This document shows, one piece after another, positions 6,740 to 15,105 of a stretch of 20,051 nucleotides of DNA. The stretch is from a virus, in IMG/VR virus record IMGVR_UViG_3300015371_000231, positions 1-20,051 of that record. One strand, 5' to 3'. Numbering within the stretch: position 1 is the stretch's first letter; the number at the start of each line of letters is the position of its first letter. The position numbers and the translations under genes are program-made. Under the pieces are notes generated by a model that had not been told where the DNA came from, did no database searches, and saw only the letters and a list, made by a program, of their open reading frames with translations.

Positions 6740-7138
6740 ATGAAACTCAGCAATCTCGCTCCGTCAACGCGCACTGTGCAGGTGCGCGTTGGCGCGGGTG
6801 AGGAGGACGTGGTCAACGTTACGTACCGCCCAGGTGCGCTGACAATCGGGATCGCTGACAAGTTGAAAGAACTCAGAGACAACCCGATGGCTGACCTTGA
6901 AGTAGCAGAGGTGTTCCTCCTTCCCCTGATCACGAAGTGGGATCTCCAGGATGAGAACGGGAATGAGCTTCCTGTCACAAGGGAAGTGTTCGCTCAGATT
7001 CCCATCGAATTCCTCGGCATGATCTTTCTCGAAATCCGCATGGATGCGCTTCCAAACCCTCAGATGCCCGTGACCTCAGAAGATGGCTTGCCACAGGGGG
7101 CGCGGGAGGAAGGCAGCCTGAGTGGTATTGGTTCCTGA
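6740..7138 (+). CDS. Tail assembly chaperone, short form (G-like)
   Basis: This 132-residue protein starts at ATG 6740 behind AAAGGAGAG. It has an N-terminal beta segment (TRTVQVRVGAGEEDVVNVTYRPG) and a helical middle (DLEVAEVFLLPLITKWDLQD, then IPIEFLGMIFLEIRMDA). It sits immediately before the tape measure gene, the universal place of the lambda gpG-like chaperone that coats the tape measure during tail assembly. The zero-frame end after residue 120 (AREEGSLSGIGS) is low in character. The -1 frame over the same bases carries the conserved continuation, so a frameshifted long form is expected (see the separate entry). Confidence 0.85.
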   Translation: MKLSNLAPSTRTVQVRVGAGEEDVVNVTYRPGALTIGIADKLKELRDNPMADLEVAEVFLLPLITKWDLQDENGNELPVTREVFAQIPIEFLGMIFLEIRMDALPNPQMPVTSEDGLPQGAREEGSLSGIGS

Positions 7139-7293
7139 AGGTAGCGGAGCACTATAGAGTGCCTCCGTGGGTTCTTTTGGAACAGCATCCTGCATGGGCG
7201 GAGATGGGTCTTATGCTGATCAATGCAGAGGCCGTCTCGCGCGAGATACACCAGAAGCGTCAAGATCGAATCATGAGGAGACGGAGTAGGTAA
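6740..7293 (+). CDS. Tail assembly chaperone, long form made by -1 frameshift (GT-like)
   Basis: In the -1 frame the coding region continues through the short form's stop to TAA 7291-7293, directly abutting the tape measure start. The extension reads PEWYWFLKVAEHYRVPPW and then LLEQHPAWAEMGL, ending in a basic helix (IHQKRQDRIMRRRSR). This is the conserved T-type extension of actinophage chaperones, known from lambda G/GT and widespread in siphophages. The conserved EWYW block begins at 7120, upstream of the zero-frame stop at 7136-7138, so the shift must happen before that. With a shift at the G run near 7096-7100 the product would be about 184 residues. The frame is read directly from the sequence; the efficiency and exact slip site are not. 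Confidence 0.85.
7096..7102 (+). promoter_or_regulatory. Probable -1 ribosomal frameshift site
   Basis: Five consecutive G bases (7096-7100) span the zero-frame codons CAG GGG GCG. A ribosome with tRNA-Gly on GGG 7097-7099 can re-pair perfectly on GGG 7096-7098 after slipping one base back, and then reads GGC. This is not the canonical X-XXY-YYZ heptamer such as lambda's GGGAAAG, because the A-site codon GCG does not re-pair. No better slippery run was seen between 7040 and 7120. The site lies just before the conserved EWYW block of the extension. Confidence 0.55.
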
Positions 7294-10200
7294 GTGGCAC
7301 TCACTGTTGCACAGCTAGTCGCGCGCCTGACAGCAGATACGTCAGGTTTCTATAGAGGTATGGCAGTCGCCAACGCGGCGATGATTCGCTCTGGCGGAAT
7401 CTTCTCGCGGGTTGCTGCAGGCGCGGGTCTAGCTATCACAGGCATTGGAATTGCTTCACTGAAGAGTGCCGGCAACTTCCAGCAGTCAATGAACATCCTT
7501 GGTGCTGTCTCTGGAGCAACAACCAAGCAGATGGCAGCAATGCACAAGGAAGCGCTTGCTCTTGGTGCTGATCTCAAACTGCCGAATGTGTCAGCGAAAG
7601 ATGCTGCTGACTCAATGGCAGAGTTGGCCAAAGCAGGCCTGTCTGTCAAGGATGTTATGGCTGCAACGCGAGGTGTGCTGCAGTTTGGCATTGCTGCGAA
7701 TGTCGACTTCGCTGACTCTGCCAACATCGTTGCACGCTCGCTGACTGCGTTCCACCTGTCAGGCCAGAATGCTGTCCGGGTTGCTGATTTGTTCACTGCT
7801 GCAGCGAATAAGTCAACAGCAGAAGCATCAGACATGGCACTTGGATTCCAAATGGCATCCGCTCGCTTCGCATCGACACATCAGAGCATTGAGGACCTGA
7901 CAACAGCGATCACTCTGATGGCGAATGCTGGCATCATCGGATCTGATGCAGGTACTTCGCTGAAGACGATGATGAACAGATTAGTGGCGCCGACTAAGAA
8001 GGCACAGGAAGAGATGCACAAGATGGGGTTCGAGGTCTACGACTCCTCTGGGCACATGAAAAAGCTTCCTGCGATTATCGGCAACCTGAATCAGTCACTG
8101 AAGGGAATGTCCGAGGCACAGAAGAACGCTGCTCTCTACACGTTGTTCGGGTCTGATGCTATCCGTGCTGCTACAGTGCTCACGGATGCTGGCGTCAAGG
8201 GGTTTGATCGGATGAAAGATTCGATCACCAAGGGTGGAGAAGCACAGCAGTTCGCTGAAGCACGGACCAAGGGGTTCAATGGCGCGATTCAGGGACTCCT
8301 GTCAACCTCTGAGAACTTCGCTATCCAGTTGGGTGAGCGAATGCTTCCAGCAGCGACACAGGCTACTCAGGGCCTCACTTCCTTCATTGCATCTCTTGAC
8401 CCGAACAAGATCGCTGACTTCGCAGGTGGCATCCTTGGCGTTGTCGCTGACATCGGAAAGTTGGCCTTCGGCACTCGCGCAGGACAGTCAGCGATCCTTG
8501 GCCTCGTTGCAGCATTCCTCACCTACAAGACAGCAGTGCTTGCTGCCAATGCAGCGAATGCTGCTTACATGGGTGTCCTGAACTTGTTGACTTCTTCTTT
8601 CTCCAGGTTCTCGCTGCTCACCATTGCAACGGCAGCAGTCATTGGGCTCGGAGTTGCACTGCACCACTTCCTCTCTGCTGCTCAGGGCGCATCGGCAGAA
8701 GCGCAGCACTACATCGATACCCTGATGAGGCTGCAGCAGATCTCTGATGGCGCACGTAACGCTACGAATGAACTTGCAGACGCCAAGCTTGGAGTTAAGA
8801 GAGCATCTCTCGATGTCGCACTCGCTGAACGTCAAGTGCACACTGCTCTTGTAGAAAGTGGAAAGGGGTCACTTGACTACAAGGTAGCGTTGCTTGGCGT
8901 ATCAGAAGCAAAGCAAAGGCAGATTGAAGCATCTCAGCGTCTACATACGGCACAGATCAAAGAACACCAGCAGACAAAGCTGGTCAAGGATTCCCACGAT
9001 GAACTCTCCAACGCAAGCGAAAAGTTGCGCCAGCACTACAAAGGCCTGTACGACGAAGGAACAAGGCTGATCCGCACAGGTACTGGACTCCAACTTGGAA
9101 TGAAACTTCAAAAGGATGCAACTCAGGGGTTGCAGGTTGACCTCGGGAAACTCGCTGAGAAGGCTGATAGTGTCGCTAAGGCTAACGCGAAGTCACATCC
9201 GCAAATTGCTGCCGCTGCTGCAAAGATTAGAGATCAGGCACTTGCTACTGAGGCCTTGACCAGAAAGCTTGACAAGATTCCATCTGCAGTAGCAAAGGCC
9301 ATTCCTGCTGCGAAAGCAGAAGCTGTAACTCTGGGTAACGCTGTCACTCAGGGTGTCCTCGCTGGGTCAGCAGGACTCGCTGCTTCTCTTGGAGCACAAC
9401 TTGCTGCAGCAGCAGTTTCAGCGATTGCAACAGCGAAGGCTGCGATTGGTGCCCACTCCCCTTCGCGTCTCGCTGCTAACGAAATTGGTAAGCCGCTTGC
9501 TGATGGTATCATTCTTGGGTATCTAAATGGTACTGCTGATCTGCCTGACAAGGTGTCTGAGCGTGTTCGCAAGTCTCTGGATAAGGCCAAAGAGGTCATC
9601 GACAAGTACAGAGACAAGATTAGGTCAGCGTTTGAGCGCATGGCAGGTGACGTAGATAGCGCGTTCGATGCGATCACTCAGAACACACTCACTCCTGCAG
9701 AGGCACTTCTCAACAATGAGCAAAACTCTAGAGATGCTGCTGAACTCCAGCGTAACTTGGATGACGCTAATCAGCGTTACTCTCAGGCAATGAATGATGC
9801 GGATGCTACTGACCAGGATCGAGCAGACGCTCTTCGAGCCGTGCAGGACGCTCAGTGGGAAATTCGTAAGGCAGGTCTTGAACGTCAGGCAGCGCTTGAA
9901 CGCAAGGAATACGACGCACAGAGAGAGCAGCAGAAGAGATCACTGGATGATCAGCTCGCTGACCTCGAGGAGAAGTTGGCTGAGAATCCGAAGAAGCATG
10001 ACTTCTACCAGAAGCAGATTATCGCCCTTCTCAAGAAGTACGGCGTTGACTATGACTCAGTCGGCAACGCTCTCGGGCAGGCTTACGCTACGGGTATGCG
10101 AAAGTCGATGAAAGAGATCCGCAAGACAGCCATTGACATTGTGACGATGGTCATGGAGATTCTGAATAACCCGAAGAAGTATGCTGGCACAGGCGGGGGT

Positions 10201-10497
10201 GGCTCAGGAGGATCTGGTGGGGGCGGAGGAGGGGGCGGAGGCAACTCTGGTCCACCAAAGTGGTCACAAGTACCTGACACGAGTTCAGATGGGTGGAGTC
10301 AGATCGGTGGGTCAACGGGAGTCACTCCAGCTGCTGGCGGTGGTGGCGCAAAAACAGCTGGAGCAGTCATGATAGTGAACGTGGATAAGATGGTAGGTGG
10401 AGACAAGGATCAGCTTGCTCTTGACCTTCTTGATCCTCTTCGCGGCACTATGTATGATCTGATGGGTCGCAATGGCGGAAGCATTGGGATCTCCTAA
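7294..10497 (+). CDS. Tail tape measure protein
   Basis: The longest tail-module protein but one, 1067 residues, starts at GTG 7294 directly after the chaperone long-form stop. It sets the tail length and is ejected with the DNA. By the usual 1.5 angstrom per residue the tail would be about 160 nm (inference). The N-terminal ~350 residues resemble the TP901-type tape measure core (VARLTADTSGFYRGM, FQQSMNILGAVSG). Residues about 375-460 are hydrophobic and may cross the host membrane. An HSPSRLAANEIGKPLADG segment is near 719, a motif common in tape measures. A charged coiled coil follows at about 813-900. A glycine-rich linker at about 966-984 leads to a short C-terminal domain. The end overlaps the next ATG as TAATG. 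Confidence 0.95.
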   Translation: MALTVAQLVARLTADTSGFYRGMAVANAAMIRSGGIFSRVAAGAGLAITGIGIASLKSAGNFQQSMNILGAVSGATTKQMAAMHKEALALGADLKLPNVSAKDAADSMAELAKAGLSVKDVMAATRGVLQFGIAANVDFADSANIVARSLTAFHLSGQNAVRVADLFTAAANKSTAEASDMALGFQMASARFASTHQSIEDLTTAITLMANAGIIGSDAGTSLKTMMNRLVAPTKKAQEEMHKMGFEVYDSSGHMKKLPAIIGNLNQSLKGMSEAQKNAALYTLFGSDAIRAATVLTDAGVKGFDRMKDSITKGGEAQQFAEARTKGFNGAIQGLLSTSENFAIQLGERMLPAATQATQGLTSFIASLDPNKIADFAGGILGVVADIGKLAFGTRAGQSAILGLVAAFLTYKTAVLAANAANAAYMGVLNLLTSSFSRFSLLTIATAAVIGLGVALHHFLSAAQGASAEAQHYIDTLMRLQQISDGARNATNELADAKLGVKRASLDVALAERQVHTALVESGKGSLDYKVALLGVSEAKQRQIEASQRLHTAQIKEHQQTKLVKDSHDELSNASEKLRQHYKGLYDEGTRLIRTGTGLQLGMKLQKDATQGLQVDLGKLAEKADSVAKANAKSHPQIAAAAAKIRDQALATEALTRKLDKIPSAVAKAIPAAKAEAVTLGNAVTQGVLAGSAGLAASLGAQLAAAAVSAIATAKAAIGAHSPSRLAANEIGKPLADGIILGYLNGTADLPDKVSERVRKSLDKAKEVIDKYRDKIRSAFERMAGDVDSAFDAITQNTLTPAEALLNNEQNSRDAAELQRNLDDANQRYSQAMNDADATDQDRADALRAVQDAQWEIRKAGLERQAALERKEYDAQREQQKRSLDDQLADLEEKLAENPKKHDFYQKQIIALLKKYGVDYDSVGNALGQAYATGMRKSMKEIRKTAIDIVTMVMEILNNPKKYAGTGGGGSGGSGGGGGGGGGNSGPPKWSQVPDTSSDGWSQIGGSTGVTPAAGGGGAKTAGAVMIVNVDKMVGGDKDQLALDLLDPLRGTMYDLMGRNGGSIGIS

Positions 10498-13400
10498 TGC
10501 CGACCATTGTTCTTGACGCTGACTTTCAAGCAGATCCCTTTGCAACGTACTTCGACTATCTCCGCGCTCAGGACAACGTCCAGAGTTTGTGGAGGATGTC
10601 TGATGCTGGTAGCACTCTTGCTGACTACTTCGCTGTCAACAATGGCACTCGGGTTGGGTCTCCAACTCTAGTTTCAGGTCCTTACTCTTTCGACAGCGAC
10701 CAAGCGTCGAGGTTCAATGGAACCTCCCAGTACGCTACAGTTCCAAACAGTCCCTCTCTAAATCAGGCTGGGACGTTTGAAATCTCTGGGTGGATAAGGC
10801 CTCAGGCAACTCCTGGCGCGAAGAGAAAGATTGCTGGGATTGGCACATCTTGGTACATCGAACTTGACACTAGCCGCAAGGTTGTTTTCACGGTGCACAA
10901 TGAGCAGGCCGGTGTTACGACGAACACCGTGCTTACTTCCAACACCGTACTCTCTGTTAACTCTTGGTACCACGTTCACTGTATCCACAATGCAGACACG
11001 GATGTGGTATCTCTCTATATCAATGGAAAGTTGGAAGCGTCTGCTTCTCACACTGTTGGTGTCGAGTTATGGAGTAACCTTCTTTACTTCGCTGGGTGGA
11101 AAGGAACGACTGCTCCCTCTCAACGTGGTTCTGTAACTGGACCTACGTCAAACGGTGGTACAGCGAACACTGTTGTTACTAAGCCAACAGGTGTCGTGGA
11201 TGGTGATCTGTGCCTCGTGTTCTTGGAGCACGTTAACAACACCAACCAGCCAACTGCTGTTCCGACTGGATTCCAGTTACTGGGATCTGTGGCAAACGGT
11301 ACGGGAGGAACAGGAAAGATTTGGTGTTATTGGAAGATCGCCTCTGGTGAACCATCCACCTGGACCTTCACGTTTGGAGATACAACTGCAGCACTTGGAA
11401 CTGCTGTTGCCTATAGTGGTGTTGATCAGGCGAATCCGTTTGCTACTCCACTATACACAGCAACGACCGCGAACACAGCAAGCTCAAATATCTCTTACGG
11501 TTCACCTACTCCACCATATGACGCAGTAATGGCGCTTGCTTACTATCGAGCACCTGTAAGCGTTGTATCTTGGAATGTCAACAGAGGTACAGAGATTCTC
11601 GACACAACAACTATTGGCCTGACTCAAGAATCTCTCTCTACTCCTACTGGGTGGAACTTTACTGCGACAGCGAGCGGGGGGAGTACGCGCGAGAAGGCCG
11701 AGTTTGTTCTCTTCATTAATGGCACCGGAAACACATTTACTCAGGTGGACCTGAAAGACTGGACATATAGGTCAAAGGCATCTTCTGCTGATGAGGTAGC
11801 GATTAACTACGCTACTCTCACTGCTGGCTTTGGGACGATGACTGATCTCTCTGCTCGCGTGGTCAAGTTCGAGTCAAAGATTGGCAGGCAGTACGAAAGG
11901 GACACAGTTGAAACAGGTCAGTTCACCTTTACGGTGAATAACAAAGATAGAGCACTCGATCCTTCGAATGCCTCAGGCACGTATGCGCCAAATGTGAGAG
12001 TGCAGCGCCGTATCCGTGCGCGCCTTAACCACAACTCTAGTAACTATCCGCTGATGGAAGGGTATGTCGAATCGTACAACTCTAAGTGGGTGAGCCATGC
12101 CTACGATGAGATGCCGATTGTTGCTTCAGATGCAAGCGAGTATCTCGGAAGGGCAGGCATCACTGGAACGGTTGGTGGAGGACTTTCTGGTGCTCAAATC
12201 AACCGTGTTCTCGATCTTGCATCTTGGCCACTATCGAAGAGAAACATCGACACTGGTGCTTACTCAATGGTTGGGTTTACAGTTGACGCTTCTAACGGTG
12301 ACCTTGCAGGTGCGTTCCTTAAAGCAATCGCTGAGAGTGAAGAAGGAATCTTTTTCATCGATGCAGATGGCACAGCAACCTTCCATGACAGGAACCACCG
12401 TTTTACTTCATCTAGGTCTCTTACTTCTCAGGCAGTGCTAAAGGATGAGGACGTTAACGACGGAAGCCTTTTCTACACTGCAGCGGATCCTGATTTCAGT
12501 ACAACCCAGCTGTTTAACGATATGATCGTCTCTCCTGCTGATACTGCACTTGGCGGTACACCTCAGAGAGTGATTGACGCTCAGTCTCTAGTTGACTACA
12601 GGTGGCGCACAGACAAGAAAGACACGCGCCTCGATTCAAATAACTCCGCTCTTGAGATCGCACGTGCAAGGCTGAATAGAACTGTTGAACCTCTCTACAG
12701 ATTCACCTCCCTCAAGATCAATCCATACAGCACTGCATCTTGGACAACCTGCCTTAGCCTCAAAGTCTCTGATCGTGTCACCGTGATCCGCAATCCACAG
12801 TGGACAGGTACACAGATAAATGTGGATTGCTTCATTGAGGGAATCAAATGGTCACTCGATGCAGGTGGCGAATGGGCAATGACATTGCAAGTTAGCCCGG
12901 TATCCAGTTTCCAGTACGTGCGTTCTCATCTCCGTGCAGGCCCAGTGTCTTACTACAAGATGATTGTCAACACTTCTCTTGTAGACGAGATGCAGATTAA
13001 CTATGGCACGCTGACAGGATCACCTTCACTCGTTACTGGAGGCCTCACTCACGATACCCAGCAAGCACTGTCCTTCGTGCAGGGAACCTCGAGTGGAACG
13101 ATCCCAGATTCTCCGTCTATTTCTCTCCCTGTTGGCTCTTCAGGAGGAATGGGTATCTCAATGATGCTGCGCACGCCAGCATCTGCTCCTGGATCTCGGC
13201 AATCAATTATCTTGAAGACAGGGTCGTATGAAGTTGCTCTGCGGACGGACATGAAGCTAGAGTTCGTCCTTACAAATGGAGGCAATACAGTTACTGTAGT
13301 GTCTACCACTGCTCTCAGCACGAGCACTTGGTACAACCTCTTCTTTGTCTACAACAATGCTTACTCTGGCACGCCACAATTCGGTCATACCTCAGCAGGC

Positions 13401-14102
13401 GCGACGATGATTTCCTTCCCGCCTGAGTACCGAGCGGGTTCATCGACAGGAGAGAACAACGCTCAGGTAGACAGATTCCAGATTTTGGAAGAAGGCACCA
13501 TTACCAATATCTACCTTGACCTCAAGGTTGAGGCTGGAGCACCTTACGCTCAGGATGTTGCTGCAGTAGCATATGCTGACTCTGGGGGAGCACCTGGAGC
13601 ATTGCTTGGACAAGCAGCAGGACAGCGCATCACATCTCTCACGCGACAATTTTACGCTTTCCCAGTGAGCATTCCTGTACCCGCTGGGTTCGTGTGGCTA
13701 GGTGGAGTGTCAGGTGTCGAGTATGCTTCTGATCCGACTGTACTCGATCTTGGTGTAGACAACTCAGGAGGTACCCGTCGCGCGAAGAACATGTCTGTTG
13801 CTCCTGATGGGTCTCACATGATCAACTCCAACGCTGACGATCCGTTTGGGACTCCAGCACTTTCAGATACAAAGACGATTGCTGTTTACGCTGCTTACAC
13901 ACCTACAAAGCGGACAGGGGCAGAGGGAAGAGCAATCATCTATATCAATGGTGTGCAAGACAACTTTGGGGCGTATACTGGCGGGGTCGCAGATACAGCC
14001 AACAACGTCTCCATCGGAGGTACAATGCAGATGCAGGACTTGGGCTTTTGGAATAGGATCGTAGGTCCTGTTGAAGTCGCCGAGCTCAATGCAGCAAGGT
14101 GA
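10497..14102 (+). CDS. Tail-tip / receptor-binding protein with two split LamG-like domains
   Basis: This 1201-residue protein is the only tail gene after the tape measure. A LamG-like domain starts at about residue 24 (DNVQSLWRMSD, FEISGWIRP, VSLYINGKLE, LLYFAGW up to 201). It seems to resume at about 412-445 with ADEVAINYATLTA. Between them, residues ~203-411 form another beta domain (VVDGDLCLVFLE, IWCYWKIASGEPSTWTFTF). Residues ~446-805 match the central hub-like region common in actinophage minor tail proteins (RQYERDTVETGQFTFTVNNK, YPLMEGYVESY, EGIFFIDADGTATFHD). A second LamG-like domain runs from ~815 (VSYYKMI) to 1201. It is broken at ~957-1135 by a third beta domain (GTITNIYLDLKVEAG, GGAPGALLGQ, IAVYAAYTP). 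LamG folds bind glycans or proteins, so host recognition is likely. Domain borders are by eye. Confidence 0.85.
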   Translation: MPTIVLDADFQADPFATYFDYLRAQDNVQSLWRMSDAGSTLADYFAVNNGTRVGSPTLVSGPYSFDSDQASRFNGTSQYATVPNSPSLNQAGTFEISGWIRPQATPGAKRKIAGIGTSWYIELDTSRKVVFTVHNEQAGVTTNTVLTSNTVLSVNSWYHVHCIHNADTDVVSLYINGKLEASASHTVGVELWSNLLYFAGWKGTTAPSQRGSVTGPTSNGGTANTVVTKPTGVVDGDLCLVFLEHVNNTNQPTAVPTGFQLLGSVANGTGGTGKIWCYWKIASGEPSTWTFTFGDTTAALGTAVAYSGVDQANPFATPLYTATTANTASSNISYGSPTPPYDAVMALAYYRAPVSVVSWNVNRGTEILDTTTIGLTQESLSTPTGWNFTATASGGSTREKAEFVLFINGTGNTFTQVDLKDWTYRSKASSADEVAINYATLTAGFGTMTDLSARVVKFESKIGRQYERDTVETGQFTFTVNNKDRALDPSNASGTYAPNVRVQRRIRARLNHNSSNYPLMEGYVESYNSKWVSHAYDEMPIVASDASEYLGRAGITGTVGGGLSGAQINRVLDLASWPLSKRNIDTGAYSMVGFTVDASNGDLAGAFLKAIAESEEGIFFIDADGTATFHDRNHRFTSSRSLTSQAVLKDEDVNDGSLFYTAADPDFSTTQLFNDMIVSPADTALGGTPQRVIDAQSLVDYRWRTDKKDTRLDSNNSALEIARARLNRTVEPLYRFTSLKINPYSTASWTTCLSLKVSDRVTVIRNPQWTGTQINVDCFIEGIKWSLDAGGEWAMTLQVSPVSSFQYVRSHLRAGPVSYYKMIVNTSLVDEMQINYGTLTGSPSLVTGGLTHDTQQALSFVQGTSSGTIPDSPSISLPVGSSGGMGISMMLRTPASAPGSRQSIILKTGSYEVALRTDMKLEFVLTNGGNTVTVVSTTALSTSTWYNLFFVYNNAYSGTPQFGHTSAGATMISFPPEYRAGSSTGENNAQVDRFQILEEGTITNIYLDLKVEAGAPYAQDVAAVAYADSGGAPGALLGQAAGQRITSLTRQFYAFPVSIPVPAGFVWLGGVSGVEYASDPTVLDLGVDNSGGTRRAKNMSVAPDGSHMINSNADDPFGTPALSDTKTIAVYAAYTPTKRTGAEGRAIIYINGVQDNFGAYTGGVADTANNVSIGGTMQMQDLGFWNRIVGPVEVAELNAAR

Positions 14103-14105
14103 TCT

Positions 14106-14297
14106 GTGGCTCTCAACAAAAAGGATGGACAGTGGGGAAGTATCAAAGAGAAGATACTCTTCTTCCTAGGCGTCGGGATGGTGATCTTCGAAGTGGTCAA
14201 CAGCGAGATACTGCAAAAGCCGTTCCACTACCCGTTCCTCCTCGCAGCGTTAGCCTTGTGTGGCGTTGCTATCACGCAGTGGGTAGATCGAGGCTAA
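14106..14297 (+). CDS. Small two-helix membrane protein (holin candidate)
   Basis: This 63-residue protein starts at GTG 14106, a few bases after the tail-tip stop. Two hydrophobic helices are visible at about residues 17-32 (ILFFLGVGMVIFEVVN) and 41-59 (HYPFLLAALALCGVAITQW). A charged N-terminus (KKDGQWGSIKEK) precedes them and the protein ends with VDRG. Size and two-helix topology fit a class II holin or a spanin/antiholin partner. A competing frame from GTG 14099 reads through this gene but looks chimeric. It belongs to a cluster of four small membrane genes with no lysin beside them. The function is inferred from topology only. Confidence 0.65.
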   Translation: MALNKKDGQWGSIKEKILFFLGVGMVIFEVVNSEILQKPFHYPFLLAALALCGVAITQWVDRG

Positions 14298-14302
14298 GTG
14301 GA

Positions 14303-14437
14303 ATGCTTCTACACAGAGAAAGCGTGAGGTCTTGGGCATCATCTAATGCCTACACCCTCATCTTCCTAGCGGGGTTGTTTCTCATCACCTGGGTAGTCAT
14401 CATCGTTACAACAGTTTGGAGTGCGTTCCATGGATAA
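14303..14437 (+). CDS. Very small single-span membrane protein
   Basis: This 44-residue protein starts at ATG 14303, nine bases after CGAGG, and ends at TAA 14435-14437. One strong membrane helix spans about residues 17-39 (YTLIFLAGLFLITWVVII and on), with a short basic N-terminus containing HRESVR. The same frame is open upstream to GTG 14099, but that longer reading is mostly the out-of-frame image of the preceding gene. The short form fits the spacing between neighbours and overlaps the next gene by 8 nt. It has no family features. It may be a lysis accessory, for example an antiholin or pinholin-type peptide, judged only by size and neighbours. Confidence 0.55.
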   Translation: MLLHRESVRSWASSNAYTLIFLAGLFLITWVVIIVTTVWSAFHG

Positions 14438-14738
14438 ACCAGATCTGCGGAAAGTGGACAAAGGTCCGACGGCACGAGAGACACCGAACTACACATGGCG
14501 GTGGCGAGTGCTTGCTGTTTGGGTCATCGCCTTCACCGTTGGAATCTTTTACCTGTTCAATGACATTCAGACCGGAAGGCTGAAGTCATGCAAGGCAACC
14601 TACAACTCAATCGAGGATGTTGCGCTGTCGTTCCTACCTCCTCCTAGCAAGAGGACACCGCGCCAAGAATTCGTCGCCAACAACCTGCACCAGTTCATCC
14701 TAGGCAGAATCGCCCACTGCAAGAAACAGATCAACTAA
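14430..14738 (+). CDS. Single-span membrane protein with soluble C-terminal domain
   Basis: This 102-residue protein starts at ATG 14430, eight bases after GGAG; a GTG at 14421 in the same frame is less well placed. The N-terminal 24 residues are charged, and one membrane helix follows at about 25-44 (RVLAVWVIAFTVGIFYLFN). The rest, about 58 residues, is polar and helical, with two cysteines (54 and 97) bracketing it (SCKATYNSIEDV and IAHCKKQ). With the N-terminus inside, the C-terminal part would be outside the membrane, where the two cysteines could form a disulphide. That topology recalls spanin-like or periplasmic lysis helpers, but I do not recognise the family. Confidence 0.65.
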   Translation: MDKPDLRKVDKGPTARETPNYTWRWRVLAVWVIAFTVGIFYLFNDIQTGRLKSCKATYNSIEDVALSFLPPPSKRTPRQEFVANNLHQFILGRIAHCKKQIN

Positions 14739-14759
14739 GGAGAGCGGAAGGAGGTGACA

Positions 14760-15092
14760 ATGTTTCTCAACTCACTAGGAGTATACCTGACTCCTGAGAA
14801 CCTCATCTGGATCTCTGGTGTCATTGGATTCCTGCTCCCTCACGTTGCTGCAATCATCATCCAGTCTCACTGGAAGGAGAGTTTCAAGTCGGGCCTCGTG
14901 TTTCTTCTCTGCTGCGTCGCGGCAGTGATTACATGCTGGGTCAAGGGCACTCTCAACTTCTCTGACTGGGTAGCATCTGCAGGGACGATCTTCGTCGTCG
15001 CGCGAACGTCCTACGCCGGCCTGTGGAGGCCGACTGGGATCGCTCCGGCAATCGAGGCGAAGACAAACGCTGGAACTACAGGAACGCCCTAA
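14760..15092 (+). CDS. Three-span membrane protein (holin candidate)
   Basis: This 110-residue protein has a near-perfect ribosome binding site, GGAAGGAGGTGA, six bases before ATG 14760. A GTG at 14754 lies within that site and is therefore unlikely to be used. Three hydrophobic helices are visible: about residues 13-35 (NLIWISGVIGFLLPHVAAII), 45-61 (GLVFLLCCVAAVITCWV) and 71-89 (VASAGTIFVVARTSYAGLW). The polar C-terminal tail is Thr/Gly-rich. Three spans and about 100 residues suit a class I holin, which would let the cytoplasmic CHAP enzyme reach the cell wall. It is the last gene of the plus-strand module, before a hairpin terminator. The holin role is inferred from topology and strong translation signal. 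Confidence 0.65.
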   Translation: MFLNSLGVYLTPENLIWISGVIGFLLPHVAAIIIQSHWKESFKSGLVFLLCCVAAVITCWVKGTLNFSDWVASAGTIFVVARTSYAGLWRPTGIAPAIEAKTNAGTTGTP

Positions 15093-15099
15093 CCGGGCG
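15085..15099 (+). other. Short GC-rich hairpin across a stop codon
   Basis: CGCCC (15085-15089) and GGGCG (15095-15099) can pair over a five-base loop that contains the stop codon of the last plus-strand gene. It lies a few bases before the longer terminator hairpin and may assist termination or protect the transcript end. It is short and could be chance. Confidence 0.35.
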
Positions 15100-15105
15100 A
15101 AACAT

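Noticed and set aside
14099-14302. N-terminal extension of the 44-residue membrane protein from GTG 14099
   Set aside because: This part is the out-of-frame image of the two-span membrane gene; ATG 14303 has a better ribosome binding site and fits the spacing.
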